Shown: one piece after another, positions 1-9,445 of the stretch
Layout of the letters: every line of letters begins with the position of its first letter
Numbering within the stretch: position 1 is the first letter of the stretch
Assembly: GCF_003046295.1 (NCBI RefSeq)
Contig: NZ_PZZN01000001.1
Location: 558,001-622,000, forward strand
Length of the DNA stretch: 64,000 nt
Source: Sphingomonas aerolata
GTDB taxonomy: Bacteria; Pseudomonadota; Alphaproteobacteria; Sphingomonadales; Sphingomonadaceae
Direction: 5' to 3'
Notes under the pieces: generated by a model
The model's input: only the letters and a program-made list of their open reading frames with translations
Database searches by the model: none
Told to the model about the DNA's origin: nothing
Program-made: the position numbers and the translations under genes

Positions 1-993
1 GCGCGCCATGCGTCGACCGCTTCTTTTGGCATCGTTGAGCGCGAGATCGGCCCGCCGCATGACGTCGACCGGGTCGCTCCCCTGCCCGCCATGCGTCACG
101 ACCAGCCCGGCCGAGGCGCCGCCCTGGACGGAACTGCCAAAGACCTGGAGGCTGACCGAACAGGCCGCGATCATCCGTTCGCAGGCGAGCAGGGCGCTGG
201 TCTCGTCCGCGGTGCTGAACAACACGCCGAATTCGTCGCCGCCAAGCCGCGCGACCAGCGCACCCTCGGGCGAGGACCGGCCGAGGATCGCGCAGATCTC
301 GCGGATCAGCGCGTCGCCGGCAAGGTGCCCCAGCGTGTCGTTGACCAGCTTGAACCGGTCGAGATCGATCATCACCGTCGCGAACCACCCGTCCGCGCGG
401 GTGCGTTCGGCAAGCGCGCGGAGGAACGCCAGCCGATTGGGCGCGTCGGTCAGCGAATCATGCGTCGCCAGATGGATCGCACGGCTTTCATTGGCCGCCA
501 GCTCGGCAGCCCGGACCTCGAGCTGCGCCACCTGCCGCACGAGCGCTGCACGCACCGCGTTGCAGTCATGGTCGAACTGCCAGCGCTGTGTCAGTGCCAG
601 CGCGGTCTGGCGCAACTCGGCGCCGACGAACGGCTTGGCGATATGGAAGACCTTGTCGACCGGCCCGGCCACTTTGGCGATCCCGGCGAGCGAGGCACCG
701 TCGAGCGCGGTGACGATCACGAAATTGATGTCGGGGTCCAGTTCACGGATCCGGCGCGCCGTCTCGCAGACGTCGAGCCCCGACGCCATCTGCAGATCGA
801 GGAAGGCGACCGCGAACGGCGCGGGCTCGGCGATGGCGGATTCGACCGCGGCGATCGCGTCGATGCCGGTCCCGACGGAGGTTATCGAAAATGCGTCGGC
901 CTGCGGGTCAGCCGCCGCTGGTTCCGTCCCGAGAATCGCACGGGCGTAGTCGTCATGAACTCCGGGTTCGTCGTCGACAATCAGAATACGCAT
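1..993 (-). CDS. Response regulator with GGDEF diguanylate cyclase domain (3' end outside window)
   Basis: Reads leftward from an ATG at 993 and is still open at base 1, so the C-terminus is missing; 331 codons are visible. The N-terminus begins MRILIVDDEPG, a receiver domain, with the likely phospho-acceptor Asp66 in FLDLQMASG and a conserved Lys in AKPF. After a short helical linker comes a GGDEF domain with an intact GGDEF signature at residues 251-255 (DNA 229-243), preceded by LGHLAGDALI. The classic RxxD inhibitory site is absent (RSSP at that place). Predicted role: phosphorylation-controlled synthesis of cyclic di-GMP in the cytoplasm. The family often has an EAL domain after GGDEF; whether this one does cannot be seen. 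Confidence 0.9.
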   Translation of the reverse strand, partial: MRILIVDDEPGVHDDYARAILGTEPAAADPQADAFSITSVGTGIDAIAAVESAIAEPAPFAVAFLDLQMASGLDVCETARRIRELDPDINFVIVTALDGASLAGIAKVAGPVDKVFHIAKPFVGAELRQTALALTQRWQFDHDCNAVRAALVRQVAQLEVRAAELAANESRAIHLATHDSLTDAPNRLAFLRALAERTRADGWFATVMIDLDRFKLVNDTLGHLAGDALIREICAILGRSSPEGALVARLGGDEFGVLFSTADETSALLACERMIAACSVSLQVFGSSVQGGASAGLVVTHGGQGSDPVDVMRRADLALNDAKRSGRRMAR

Positions 994-1081
994 CGGACAC
1001 CGTTCCTCGCGATACCTGACCCCGCCCGTATAGGCGGTTTTCCAGGCCTTATCGCGCGGCCCGGTGGGTAGGCATCTGTAA

Positions 1082-2008
1082 TTAATATGACATGAAGGCC
1101 GAGCTTCCCGACCCTCCGACCGAGTCACCAAGCGCTTGGCCACCAAGGATAATCGCGCCGAGCGGGCCGGCATTGCCGCCGAGTGCCGGCGGTACGACGA
1201 ACGTATCGACCAGCGTCGGCTCGGGCAATGCGATATACCCCCCGAGACTGCGCGTCAGCGCGGCACGGACCCGCGGAAACAGATGGCCGGCGCCCATTAC
1301 CCCGCCACCGATGACGATCCTGCGCGGAATCCCGGTGAGCACGAGCGTGTGGCACAACTGGCCAAGCGCCTCCGCGACGCCCGTCCAGACCGGATGATCG
1401 GCGGGGGCCTCATCGGCGGGATGGCCGAGCCGCGCGGCGATCGCCGGGCCCGACACGAGCCCCTCGAGGCAGGCGCCGTGAAACGGGCAACTGCCGATCC
1501 AGTCGTCGCCCGGCATTCGGACCGGCCGGATATGCCCGAGTTCCGAATGCATCAGGCCGTCGACCGGTCGATGCCCCGCGATCAGCCCCGCGCCGACCCC
1601 GGTGCCGACCGTCACATAGGCGATGTCCGCAAGGCCCTGCGCCGCACCCCAGCGCGCCTCGGCCAGCGCCGCGCCGACCACGTCGGTATGGAAGCCGGTC
1701 GGCACCGCATAGCGACGCTGCAGGCGCCCGGCGACGTCGGTCCCCGCCCAACCGGGCTTGGGCGTCGAGGTGATATGGCCGTAATCCCCGCCGCGCCGAT
1801 CGATCCCGACCGGGCCGAAGCTCGCAATTCCGATCGCGACGAAACCGCTCCAGCGGTCGAGCACGGCTTCGATCGCGGCAAGCGTCTCATCGGGGCGAGT
1901 TGTCGGAATTCGTACGATTTCCTCGATCGCATCGGGCCCTCGCGCCAGGATACAGATGCACTTGGTCCCGCCAAGTTCGATCCCGGCCACCAATGGTATT
2001 TCGCTCAT
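1082..2008 (-). CDS. ROK family sugar kinase, fructokinase-like
   Basis: 308 aa from an ATG at 2008, preceded by a purine-rich GGGGACAGGG; an upstream ATG in frame (2068) would add 20 residues that do not look like the family. The ROK N-terminal ATP-binding signature is clear (AGIELGGTK), followed by ASFGPVG, GTGVGAG and the Zn-site-like HSELGH...CPFHGACLEG segment typical of bacterial fructokinase/mannokinase ROK proteins. Predicted reaction: ATP-dependent 6-phosphorylation of fructose or a related hexose in the cytoplasm. It stands alone between two cyclic-di-GMP genes, so the context does not identify the sugar; substrate is inferred from the CPFHG region only. Confidence 0.85.
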   Translation of the reverse strand: MSEIPLVAGIELGGTKCICILARGPDAIEEIVRIPTTRPDETLAAIEAVLDRWSGFVAIGIASFGPVGIDRRGGDYGHITSTPKPGWAGTDVAGRLQRRYAVPTGFHTDVVGAALAEARWGAAQGLADIAYVTVGTGVGAGLIAGHRPVDGLMHSELGHIRPVRMPGDDWIGSCPFHGACLEGLVSGPAIAARLGHPADEAPADHPVWTGVAEALGQLCHTLVLTGIPRRIVIGGGVMGAGHLFPRVRAALTRSLGGYIALPEPTLVDTFVVPPALGGNAGPLGAIILGGQALGDSVGGSGSSAFMSY

Positions 2009-2155
2009 CCCTGTCCCCAAACCAATGCTTTGGCTGCAGCAATTCGTCCGGCGGGGCAGATCCGTCAAGTTGCTGTGATTTACTCCATGTTAACAACATA
2101 AGTCTATCGCGCAAGTCGACTCGTTGCGCATAATGCTGGCGACTGGAGCAGACAA

Positions 2156-3949
2156 ATGCGGGCGTATGAAGAGGCGGCACGGCTTGATGCATTGCGCCAA
2201 TTGCGCCTGCTCGACACCAGCGCCAGCGAAAGCTTCGATCGCATCACCCGGATGGCGGGCCAAATCTTTGGGCTGCCGATCGCCGCAATCTCGCTGACCG
2301 ATAGCGACCGGCAATGGTTCAAATCGCGCGTCGGGATCACGCACGACCACATCGCGCGGGCCAAGGCCCCGTGCGCGGAGGTCGCCGAGACGACGCAGGG
2401 TCTGGTGATACCCGACCTGGCGGCTGACGGTTTTTACGCCAACAGCCCGCTCGCGCAGTCCGGCATCCGTTTCTATGCGGGTGCGCCGCTGATCACGCGG
2501 GAGGGCCATGGGCTCGGGTCGCTCTGCGTGCTGGGCGCCGAACCCCGAACCGCCTCGCCCGAGGAGCTTGCCGCGCTGACCGACCTTGCGGCGATGGTCA
2601 TGGCGCAAATCGACCTCCAGCATGCGGTCGGGCGGGTCGATCCGGTCAGCGCACTGCCCAACCGCTTCCGGTTTCTGGAAGATCTCGACGACCTGGCGCG
2701 CGACACGCCCGGCGAGCAGCGTTTCGTCGTGCTGCTCGACCTCGCGCGCGCCGACCAGCTGAATGCGCTGATCCGGGTGATGGGCGCCGGCTATATCGAA
2801 ACGCTGGTCAAGGAATCGGCGCGGACCTTGCGCGAGCAACTGGGATCCGCGCGAACGCTCTATCACGTGGCCGCGACCCAGTTTGCCTTCCTGTCCGCGC
2901 CTGGTGCGACCATGCCAGGCTATCTCGACGTGGTGAGCGCGGGGCTCGCGGTCAGTGCTGCGGGCTCGATCGCGCGGTTCGTGACGACGATGGCGGCCGG
3001 GATCGTCCCCGTGACGCTGGGCGCGATCCGGTCGCAGGAAATCCTGCGCGCCGCCCACAGCGCCGCACAGGATGCGCAGGCCAAGGACAGCCTGATCAGC
3101 GTCTATGCGACGTCGAACGATTCCGAATACCGGCGCAATATCGTGCTGCTCAGCGCGTTCGGCACCGCGCTGGAGGACGGCGCGTCGCTCCGCCTGGTCT
3201 ATCAGCCGCGGATCGACCTCGGATCACGTCGCTGCGTCGGGGCGGAAGCGTTGCTGCGCTGGAACGACCCGACGCTGGGCGACGTATCGCCCGCGGAGTT
3301 CATCCCGATCGTCGAACGGACCACGCTGGCCAAGCCGACCACCGCATTCGTCCTCGACACCGCCCTGCGTCAGCTGGCGGCGTGGCAGGCGTGTGGCGTC
3401 TCGCTGCCTCTGTCGATCAACATCTCGGCGACCAATCTCGACGAGGACGGACTCGTCGCGGCAATCGCCGCGGCGCTCGACGCGCACAATGTCGCGCCCG
3501 ACATGCTCGAGGTCGAGGTGACCGAAAGCGCGATGATGGAGAATTCGGCGCAGTCGCTCGCCAGGCTCGAGGCGCTTGCGGCGACCGGGGTCCGCGTTGC
3601 GATCGACGATTTCGGGACCGGCCACAGCAGCCTGGCCTATCTCCAGACGCTGCCCGCGAGCGTGGTCAAGATCGACAAGTCGTTCGTTGACCCGCTCGAC
3701 ACCGACGACGCCCGCAGCCGGACGGTGATCGCGACGATGATCTCGCTGTCGAAGAAGCTCGGTTTCCGCGTGGTCGCCGAGGGCGTGGAGACCGTCGGCG
3801 CGGTCGACACGCTGACGCGGATGGCGTGCGACGAGGCACAGGGCTATGTCTTCGCCCGCCCGCTCGAAGCGCAGGACGTCCTGCCCTGGATCGCGCGGTT
3901 CAACGGCGACGACCAGATGCCGCCATTGCCCCACCGCGAGGCGGCCTGA
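2156..3949 (+). CDS. GAF - degenerate GGDEF - EAL cyclic-di-GMP phosphodiesterase
   Basis: 597 aa, no signal or membrane segment. Residues about 20-155 form a GAF domain (starts LDTSASESFDRITRMA, ends GSLCVLG). Residues about 165-310 are a GGDEF-like domain that begins normally (DPVSALPNRFRFLEDL) but has FAFLS in place of the GGDEF signature, so cyclase activity is unlikely. Residues about 330-585 form an EAL domain with the EALLRW motif (Glu364), DDFGTGHSSL, KIDKSFV and EGVET, the features of an active enzyme. Predicted role: hydrolysis of cyclic di-GMP to pGpG, tuned by a ligand of the GAF domain and possibly by GTP at the degenerate GGDEF. It is transcribed away from the ROK gene and converges on glmS. 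Confidence 0.92.
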   Translation: MRAYEEAARLDALRQLRLLDTSASESFDRITRMAGQIFGLPIAAISLTDSDRQWFKSRVGITHDHIARAKAPCAEVAETTQGLVIPDLAADGFYANSPLAQSGIRFYAGAPLITREGHGLGSLCVLGAEPRTASPEELAALTDLAAMVMAQIDLQHAVGRVDPVSALPNRFRFLEDLDDLARDTPGEQRFVVLLDLARADQLNALIRVMGAGYIETLVKESARTLREQLGSARTLYHVAATQFAFLSAPGATMPGYLDVVSAGLAVSAAGSIARFVTTMAAGIVPVTLGAIRSQEILRAAHSAAQDAQAKDSLISVYATSNDSEYRRNIVLLSAFGTALEDGASLRLVYQPRIDLGSRRCVGAEALLRWNDPTLGDVSPAEFIPIVERTTLAKPTTAFVLDTALRQLAAWQACGVSLPLSINISATNLDEDGLVAAIAAALDAHNVAPDMLEVEVTESAMMENSAQSLARLEALAATGVRVAIDDFGTGHSSLAYLQTLPASVVKIDKSFVDPLDTDDARSRTVIATMISLSKKLGFRVVAEGVETVGAVDTLTRMACDEAQGYVFARPLEAQDVLPWIARFNGDDQMPPLPHREAA

Positions 3950-3961
3950 GCCGCGGCGCCC

Positions 3962-5785
3962 TTATTCGACGGTGACCGACTTCGCTAGGTTGCGCGGCTG
4001 ATCGACGTCGGTCCCCTTGAGCACCGCGACGTGATAGGCGAGCAGCTGGACCGGAACCGCATAGACCAGAGGCGCGATCAGCGGGTGGACCTTGGGCATG
4101 GTGATCGTCGCCATGCAGCCCTCGCCCGCCGCCTGGATGCCGTCATAGTCGCTGATCAGCACGACCTTGCCGCCGCGCGCCATCACCTCCTGCATGTTGC
4201 TGACGGTCTTGTCGAACAGCGGCCCCGACGGTGCGATGACGATGACCGGCACATGCTCGTCGATCAGCGCGATCGGGCCGTGCTTCATCTCGCCCGCGGC
4301 ATAGCCCTCGGCATGGATATAGCTGATTTCCTTCAGCTTCAGCGCCCCCTCGAGCGCGAGCGGGTAATCCGTCCCGCGCCCCAGATACAGCACGTCGCGC
4401 GCGCCCGCGACGGTGTGCGCCATCGCCTCGATCGCCTCGTCATACGCCAGCGCGCCGTTGAGCGCGGCTGGTGCCTCGGCGAGGTGACGGACGATCTCGC
4501 GCTCCTGCTCGCGAGTCAGCAGGCCTTTCGCGCGCGCCAGATTGGCTGCAAGCGCCGCGAGCACCGCAAGCTGGCAGGTGAACGCCTTGGTCGACGCGAC
4601 GCCGATCTCGGGGCCGGCATGCGTCGGCAGCAACAGGTCCGCCTCGCGCGCCATGCTGCTGGTCGGCACGTTGACGACGACCGCGATCTTCTGCCCTTCG
4701 GCCTTGGCATGGCGCAGCGCGGCCAGGGTGTCCGCGGTCTCGCCCGACTGCGAGATGAACAGCGCGAGGCCGCCCTCCTCCATCACCGGCGCGCGGTAGC
4801 GGAACTCGGACGCGACATCGAGGTCGACGGGCACGCGCGCGAACTGCTCGAACCAGTATTTGGCGACCATGCCCGCATAGAAGCTCGTCCCGCACGCGAC
4901 GATCGTGACGCGCTTGATGGTCGACAGGTTGAATTCGGGGATCGGCAGCGAAACCTCGCCCTCCATCCGCTTCAGATACGAACGCAGCGTCTGCGCGACG
5001 ACGATCGGCTGCTCGTAGATCTCCTTGAGCATGTAATGCTTGTGGTTGCCCTTCGAGATCACTTCACCGGTGATCCCCGACAGCGTGATCGCACGCTCGA
5101 CGGGCGCGTTGTCGCGGTCATAGACCTGCGCACCGTCGCGCGTCAGCACGACCCAGTCGCCCTCGTCGAGATAGGCGATACGCTGAGTCAACGGCGCGAG
5201 CGCGAGCGCGTCGGAGCCGAGGAACATCTCGCCCTCGCCGTGGCCGACGACCAGCGGCGAGCCGAGCCGCGCGCCGATCAGCAGGTCGGGATGCTGGCGG
5301 AAGAGGATCGCTAACGCGAACGCGCCGTGCAGCCGCGGCAGGATCTCGCGCACCGCCGAGATCGGATCGCTGCCGGCCTCGACCTTCTCGCTGATCAGGT
5401 GCGCGACGACTTCGGTGTCGGTCTCGCTGGTGAAGGTCCGGCCGCGCGCGATCAGTTCGTCGCGCAGCGGTTTGAAATTCTCGATGATGCCGTTGTGGAC
5501 GACCGCGACCTCGCCGGTCGCGTGTGGATGCGCGTTGTTGGTGGTCGGTCCGCCATGCGTCGCCCAGCGCGTGTGCGCGATCCCGGTCCTGCCCGGCAGC
5601 GGATGCGCGGCGAGCTCGTTCGCCAGGTTGACCAGCTTGCCCGATGCGCGGCGGCGCTCGATCGCGCCGTCATGATCGGTCGCGATGCCGGCCGAGTCAT
5701 AGCCGCGATATTCGAGCCGCTTGAGACCGTCGAGCAACCGCTCGGCAACCGCATCATTGCTCAGGATTCCCACGATGCCACACAT
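3962..5785 (-). CDS. glmS: Glutamine-fructose-6-phosphate aminotransferase (isomerizing)
   Basis: 607 aa, normal for GlmS. The protein starts MCGIVGIL, giving the N-terminal nucleophile Cys after Met removal, with the class II glutaminase signature (HTRWATHG, NAHPH). Two SIS domains follow (SQSGETADTLAAL, EISYIHAEGYAAGEMKHG), and the C-terminus ends QPRNLAKSVTVE, the conserved tail. It makes glucosamine-6-phosphate from fructose-6-phosphate and glutamine, the first step to UDP-GlcNAc for peptidoglycan and lipid A. glmU lies 97 bp upstream on the same strand, so the two pathway genes may be co-transcribed. No glmS ribozyme was evident in the spacer. Confidence 0.98.
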   Translation of the reverse strand: MCGIVGILSNDAVAERLLDGLKRLEYRGYDSAGIATDHDGAIERRRASGKLVNLANELAAHPLPGRTGIAHTRWATHGGPTTNNAHPHATGEVAVVHNGIIENFKPLRDELIARGRTFTSETDTEVVAHLISEKVEAGSDPISAVREILPRLHGAFALAILFRQHPDLLIGARLGSPLVVGHGEGEMFLGSDALALAPLTQRIAYLDEGDWVVLTRDGAQVYDRDNAPVERAITLSGITGEVISKGNHKHYMLKEIYEQPIVVAQTLRSYLKRMEGEVSLPIPEFNLSTIKRVTIVACGTSFYAGMVAKYWFEQFARVPVDLDVASEFRYRAPVMEEGGLALFISQSGETADTLAALRHAKAEGQKIAVVVNVPTSSMAREADLLLPTHAGPEIGVASTKAFTCQLAVLAALAANLARAKGLLTREQEREIVRHLAEAPAALNGALAYDEAIEAMAHTVAGARDVLYLGRGTDYPLALEGALKLKEISYIHAEGYAAGEMKHGPIALIDEHVPVIVIAPSGPLFDKTVSNMQEVMARGGKVVLISDYDGIQAAGEGCMATITMPKVHPLIAPLVYAVPVQLLAYHVAVLKGTDVDQPRNLAKSVTVE

Positions 5786-5882
5786 GCTATCTATCCATTC
5801 GTCTTGTCGAGCGAGGCGTGCGACACGCTCCGCGTGATCCTGGTCCGGTTCGGGTATCGCGCGCGATCGGTCGCGCGGGAGT

Positions 5883-7253
5883 TCACCGTCTGGCAGCTTT
5901 GCGGGCCACCATCTTTTCGCGGAACCGCGCCGCCCAGCCGGGCTTGTCGACCTGGGGCGGACGGACGAGCGCGAGTGCGTCGGCGTCGACGTCGCGCGTG
6001 AGCACCGACCCCGCCGCGACGATCGCGCCGCGGCCGACGGTCACCGGCGCGACCAGTGCTGAGTTCGAGCCGATGAACGCGTCCTCGCCGACGACGGTAC
6101 GGTATTTGAAATAGCCGTCGTAGTTGCAGGTGATCGTGCCCGCGCCGATGTTCGCGCGCGCGCCGATCTCGGCATCCCCGATATAGCTCAGATGATTGAC
6201 CTTCGCGCCGACGCCGATCGTCGCCTTCTTCACCTCGACGAAATTGCCGACGCGTGATCCGGCGCCGAGATCCGCGCCGGGCCGGAGGCGCGCGAACGGG
6301 CCGACATCCGCCTTCTCGCCGATCACCGCGCCCTCGACATGGCTGAAGGCATGGATGACGGCGCCATCCGCGACGCGAACGCCGGGGCCGAACACGACGT
6401 TCGGCTCGATCGTCACGTCACGCCCGAGCAGAGTATCGTGCGCGAACCAGACCGTGTCGGGCGCGATCAGCGTCGCGCCGTCCGCCATGGCGGCGGCACG
6501 GCGCGTCGCCTGCCAGGCCGCCTCGACCGCGGCGAGCTCGCCGCGGCTGTTGACGCCCGCCACTTCGCCTTCGCCCGTCTCGATCACCGCCGAGGCCCGG
6601 CCATCGGCGGCGGCGAGCATGACGATGTCGGGCAAATAATATTCGCCCGCCGCATTGTCGTTGCCGACGCGCGCGAGCAACGCGAACAGGTCGCGCGAAT
6701 GGACCGCCATCAGCCCTGAATTGCACAGTGTCTCGGCCCGCTCGGCGTCGGACGCGTCCTTATATTCGACCATCCGGTCGATCCGCCCGGCGGCATCGGC
6801 GATGACGCGGCCATAGGCGCCGGGATCGGCGGGACGGAAGCCGAGCACGACCGCCGCGGGCGAATCGTCGCCGTGCAACCGGTCGATCATCCGCTGCATC
6901 GTCGCGGCGGTGACGAGCGGCACGTCGCCATAGAGAATGAGCACATCGCCCTCGAACCCGGCCAGCGCGGCGCGCGCCTGTGCCACGGCGTGACCGGTGC
7001 CGAGCTGTTCGGCCTGCAGCGCGGTGGCGATCCCCAGCGGGGCGACCGCACGCTCGACCTGCTCGCGCCCCGCACCCGTCACCACGACGGTGCGCGCGGG
7101 GTGCAGCGTCGCCGCGCTCGCGACCAGATGGTGCAGCATCGGCCGCCCCGCGATCGGGTGCAGCACCTTGTGCAGGTCGGACTTCATCCGGGTGCCCTTG
7201 CCGGCCGCCAGGATGATCACCGCGATGGACTGGTCGTGCATATGCGTCGTCAT
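5883..7253 (-). CDS. glmU: Bifunctional UDP-GlcNAc pyrophosphorylase / GlcN-1-P acetyltransferase
   Basis: 456 aa. N-terminal uridylyltransferase domain with the nucleotide-binding signature LAAGKGTRMKS, then QLGTGHAV and YGDVPL. The C-terminal half is a left-handed beta-helix of hexapeptide repeats (for example IGARANIGAGTITCNYDGY) that carries acetyltransferase activity. Together they convert GlcN-1-P to UDP-GlcNAc in the cytoplasm. Two in-frame ATGs (7253 and 7241) are possible starts and neither has a strong ribosome binding site; the longer form is given. It precedes glmS on the same strand. Confidence 0.97.
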   Translation of the reverse strand: MTTHMHDQSIAVIILAAGKGTRMKSDLHKVLHPIAGRPMLHHLVASAATLHPARTVVVTGAGREQVERAVAPLGIATALQAEQLGTGHAVAQARAALAGFEGDVLILYGDVPLVTAATMQRMIDRLHGDDSPAAVVLGFRPADPGAYGRVIADAAGRIDRMVEYKDASDAERAETLCNSGLMAVHSRDLFALLARVGNDNAAGEYYLPDIVMLAAADGRASAVIETGEGEVAGVNSRGELAAVEAAWQATRRAAAMADGATLIAPDTVWFAHDTLLGRDVTIEPNVVFGPGVRVADGAVIHAFSHVEGAVIGEKADVGPFARLRPGADLGAGSRVGNFVEVKKATIGVGAKVNHLSYIGDAEIGARANIGAGTITCNYDGYFKYRTVVGEDAFIGSNSALVAPVTVGRGAIVAAGSVLTRDVDADALALVRPPQVDKPGWAARFREKMVARKAARR

Positions 7254-7315
7254 GGAAGGACCGCTGCCACGAAAGCCTTGCCAATTCCATAGCCGCGCTG
7301 GCAGGCATCACGGCG

Positions 7316-8035
7316 ATGACGCATTTTTCATTCGATATCGTCGGGTTCGATCTCGACGGCACCCTGCTCGACACCAGCGGCGACCTGACCGCGGCGGTCA
7401 ATCATGCCCTCGCGCTTGCGAACCGGCCGGCGCTGAGCGTCGAACAGGTCAAGCCGATGATCGGCGGCGGCGCGCGGCACATGCTGAAACAAGGACTGAC
7501 CGCGACCGGCGGCTATGACGAGGCGATGCTCGACCGGCTGCACGCCGCGCTGCTCGCCTATTACGAGGCGCATATCTGTGTGCTGACGCGGCCCTATCCC
7601 GGGGTGATCGAGGCGCTCGACGCGCTGGCGGCACGCGGTGTCACGATCGGGATCGTCACCAACAAGATCGAACGATTCGCGCGCACCGTGCTCGACGAAC
7701 TCGGCCTGACCGACCGGTTCGCCTGCATCCTCGGCGGCGACACCATGGCGGAGGGCAAGCCGTCGCCGATGCCGATCCACGAAATGGTGCGCCAGTGCGC
7801 CGTGGTGGCGGACGCGAAGCGCGCCGGGGCGCAAGGTGCCGCCCCCCGCGCGGCGTTCGTCGGCGATTCGATCTTCGATATCCAAGCGGGACAGGCGGCA
7901 GGGTTGCCGACGATCGCGTGCAGCTTCGGCTTTCTGATGCAGCCGGTCGACGAGCTTGGCGCAGAGGCGGTGATCGACGGGTTCGATGCGCTGATCCCCG
8001 CGCTCGACGACCTCGCCCGGCGCACCGCAGCGTGA
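7316..8035 (+). CDS. gph: Phosphoglycolate phosphatase, HAD superfamily
   Basis: 239 aa. HAD motif I is FDLDGTLLDT near the N-terminus with the nucleophile Asp and acid-base Asp; motif II is IVTNK; motifs III/IV are seen as GKPSPMP and FVGDSIFDIQAGQAAG. The cap domain lies between about residues 20 and 95 (helical). Predicted to dephosphorylate 2-phosphoglycolate arising from DNA-repair products or oxygenase side reactions. Gph and other small HAD phosphatases are hard to separate by sequence, so substrate is a family-level inference. Divergent from glmU; the stop codon overlaps the GTG of the VanZ-like gene. Confidence 0.9.
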   Translation: MTHFSFDIVGFDLDGTLLDTSGDLTAAVNHALALANRPALSVEQVKPMIGGGARHMLKQGLTATGGYDEAMLDRLHAALLAYYEAHICVLTRPYPGVIEALDALAARGVTIGIVTNKIERFARTVLDELGLTDRFACILGGDTMAEGKPSPMPIHEMVRQCAVVADAKRAGAQGAAPRAAFVGDSIFDIQAGQAAGLPTIACSFGFLMQPVDELGAEAVIDGFDALIPALDDLARRTAA

Positions 8036-8415
8036 ACGGCCGTGACCGCGACCTGACCGGGTTCTTCAAGATCGCACTCGCGCTGGCGATCGTCTTCGCC
8101 GTGACGATGGCGCTGCTCCCCAAGCCGCCGCACCTGCCGATCGACCAGTTTGGCGACAAGTTCCAGCACATGCTGGCCTTCGCGACGCTCGCCGCGCTGG
8201 CGTCGTTCGCCTATCCCGCGGCGCGCGGACGCAAGGTGCTCGAACGCCTGTCCTTCCTCGGCGCGATGGTCGAGGTGGCGCAGTCGATCCCGTCGCTGCA
8301 CCGCGACTGCGACATTGGCGACTGGATCGTCGACACGATCGCGATCGCCGTCGTCGTCGCGATCATCGCGATGGTGCGGCGGACACGGCCGCCGCGGCTG
8401 CGCACGCTGCACTGA
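8032..8415 (+). CDS. VanZ-like small membrane protein
   Basis: 127 aa from a GTG that overlaps the gph stop (GTGA), indicating translational coupling. Four hydrophobic stretches can be seen: about residues 9-27, 43-62, 70-86 and 100-117. Conserved polar positions of the VanZ-like family occur between them: DKFQHMLAF after the first helix, and GAMVEVAQSIPSLHR followed by DCDIGDWIVDT. The family is named from vancomycin/teicoplanin resistance clusters, but most members, including this one beside gph, have unknown function. Start chosen by overlap and because residues upstream are a shadow of gph. Confidence 0.8.
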   Translation: MNGRDRDLTGFFKIALALAIVFAVTMALLPKPPHLPIDQFGDKFQHMLAFATLAALASFAYPAARGRKVLERLSFLGAMVEVAQSIPSLHRDCDIGDWIVDTIAIAVVVAIIAMVRRTRPPRLRTLH

Positions 8416-8431
8416 TCCTCCGCGCGGGCGC

Positions 8432-9445
8432 TCAGGCCTTGCGCCACTTCGTCCACAGATGCCGCGCGAGCATCGCCGGCGGCATCCGCAGCGCGTGCGA
8501 CCGGACGTAGAAGGCCAGCCGCGTGACCGGGCGGGTCGGCCGCCCCCAGCCGTCGCGCGCGGTCAGCCGCCGCACATAGAGGCGGTCGCTGCTCGACGTC
8601 CGCCCCCCGGCAAACAGGCCGTCGACGAGGCGCAGCGCGCGCGCGACGGGGAGGCGCAGACCATGCCGCGCCGCCTTCTCTGCAAGCCCCTCGGTGCCGA
8701 ACTCCTCGACCAGACAGCGAATGTCCCACAAATTGCGCAGGCCGCCCGCCAGGTCGCCATCCGCGAACAGATGCGCGGCGGCATGGACGATCATGCCGTT
8801 GGGCGACAGCGTGCGCAGGCCGTTGCCGAGCGGGACGCTGTCCGCGATCAGCCGCGCGGGATCGGGCGTGACCCGCGCGGTCAGCGGCAGGATCGTGTGA
8901 TGGACGTCGATCATCCGGTCGCGCTCGCGGTGGATCAGCGGCGGCAGTTCGTGCATCCAGCGCCGGTAATAGGCGTCGTCATACGGATCGGGCTTCACCC
9001 ATTCCCACCCCGCGCCGAGCACCGCCGCCTCGACCCGGTCGAGCGCCGCCCGCGGCACGAGGATGTCGAGATCGCCGATCGACCGGCCTTGTCCCGCCAT
9101 CAGTCCCGCTGCGGCATAGGCCGTCCCCTTGAGGAGCACGACCGGGCAGCCGAGCGGCGCAAGCGCACGCCGCGCCATCTCCGCCTCCCACAGCGCCGCG
9201 CGGCGGCCCTGTTCCGCGGCGGCACGTGCATCGCCGAGGATCGCTTCGACCGCGTGCGGCAGCGGCAGGCCGTCGAGGCGCAACGCCAGCGTCCCGATCA
9301 GCTGTTCCGCCCGGGCGATCGTCAGCAGGCTGGTCCAGCCTTCCGCGTCGAGCGCCATGACGCGTCCCGGATCGGCGAGCGCGCGGGCAAGCAGGCGTGC
9401 GTCCGCCGCCACGGTAGGCGGGAGGTCTGTCACAGCGCTGCGCAT
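8432..9445 (-). CDS. Nucleotidyltransferase family protein (NTP_transf_5-like), HprK/PqqD operon
   Basis: 337 aa. The core matches the uncharacterised nucleotidyltransferase family: VVLLKGTAYAAAG, then the catalytic-looking RSIGDLDILVP with paired acidic residues, and IDVHHTI. It would transfer a nucleotide or nucleotide-sugar group to an unknown acceptor, cytoplasmic. Its first codons overlap the end of the HprK-related kinase gene by 16 bp, so it is the last gene of the four-gene unit 8432-10989. The same family occurs beside HprK-like and PqqD-like genes in peptide-modification clusters, which supports a joint role; the acceptor is not visible from sequence. Confidence 0.82.
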   Translation of the reverse strand: MRSAVTDLPPTVAADARLLARALADPGRVMALDAEGWTSLLTIARAEQLIGTLALRLDGLPLPHAVEAILGDARAAAEQGRRAALWEAEMARRALAPLGCPVVLLKGTAYAAAGLMAGQGRSIGDLDILVPRAALDRVEAAVLGAGWEWVKPDPYDDAYYRRWMHELPPLIHRERDRMIDVHHTILPLTARVTPDPARLIADSVPLGNGLRTLSPNGMIVHAAAHLFADGDLAGGLRNLWDIRCLVEEFGTEGLAEKAARHGLRLPVARALRLVDGLFAGGRTSSSDRLYVRRLTARDGWGRPTRPVTRLAFYVRSHALRMPPAMLARHLWTKWRKA

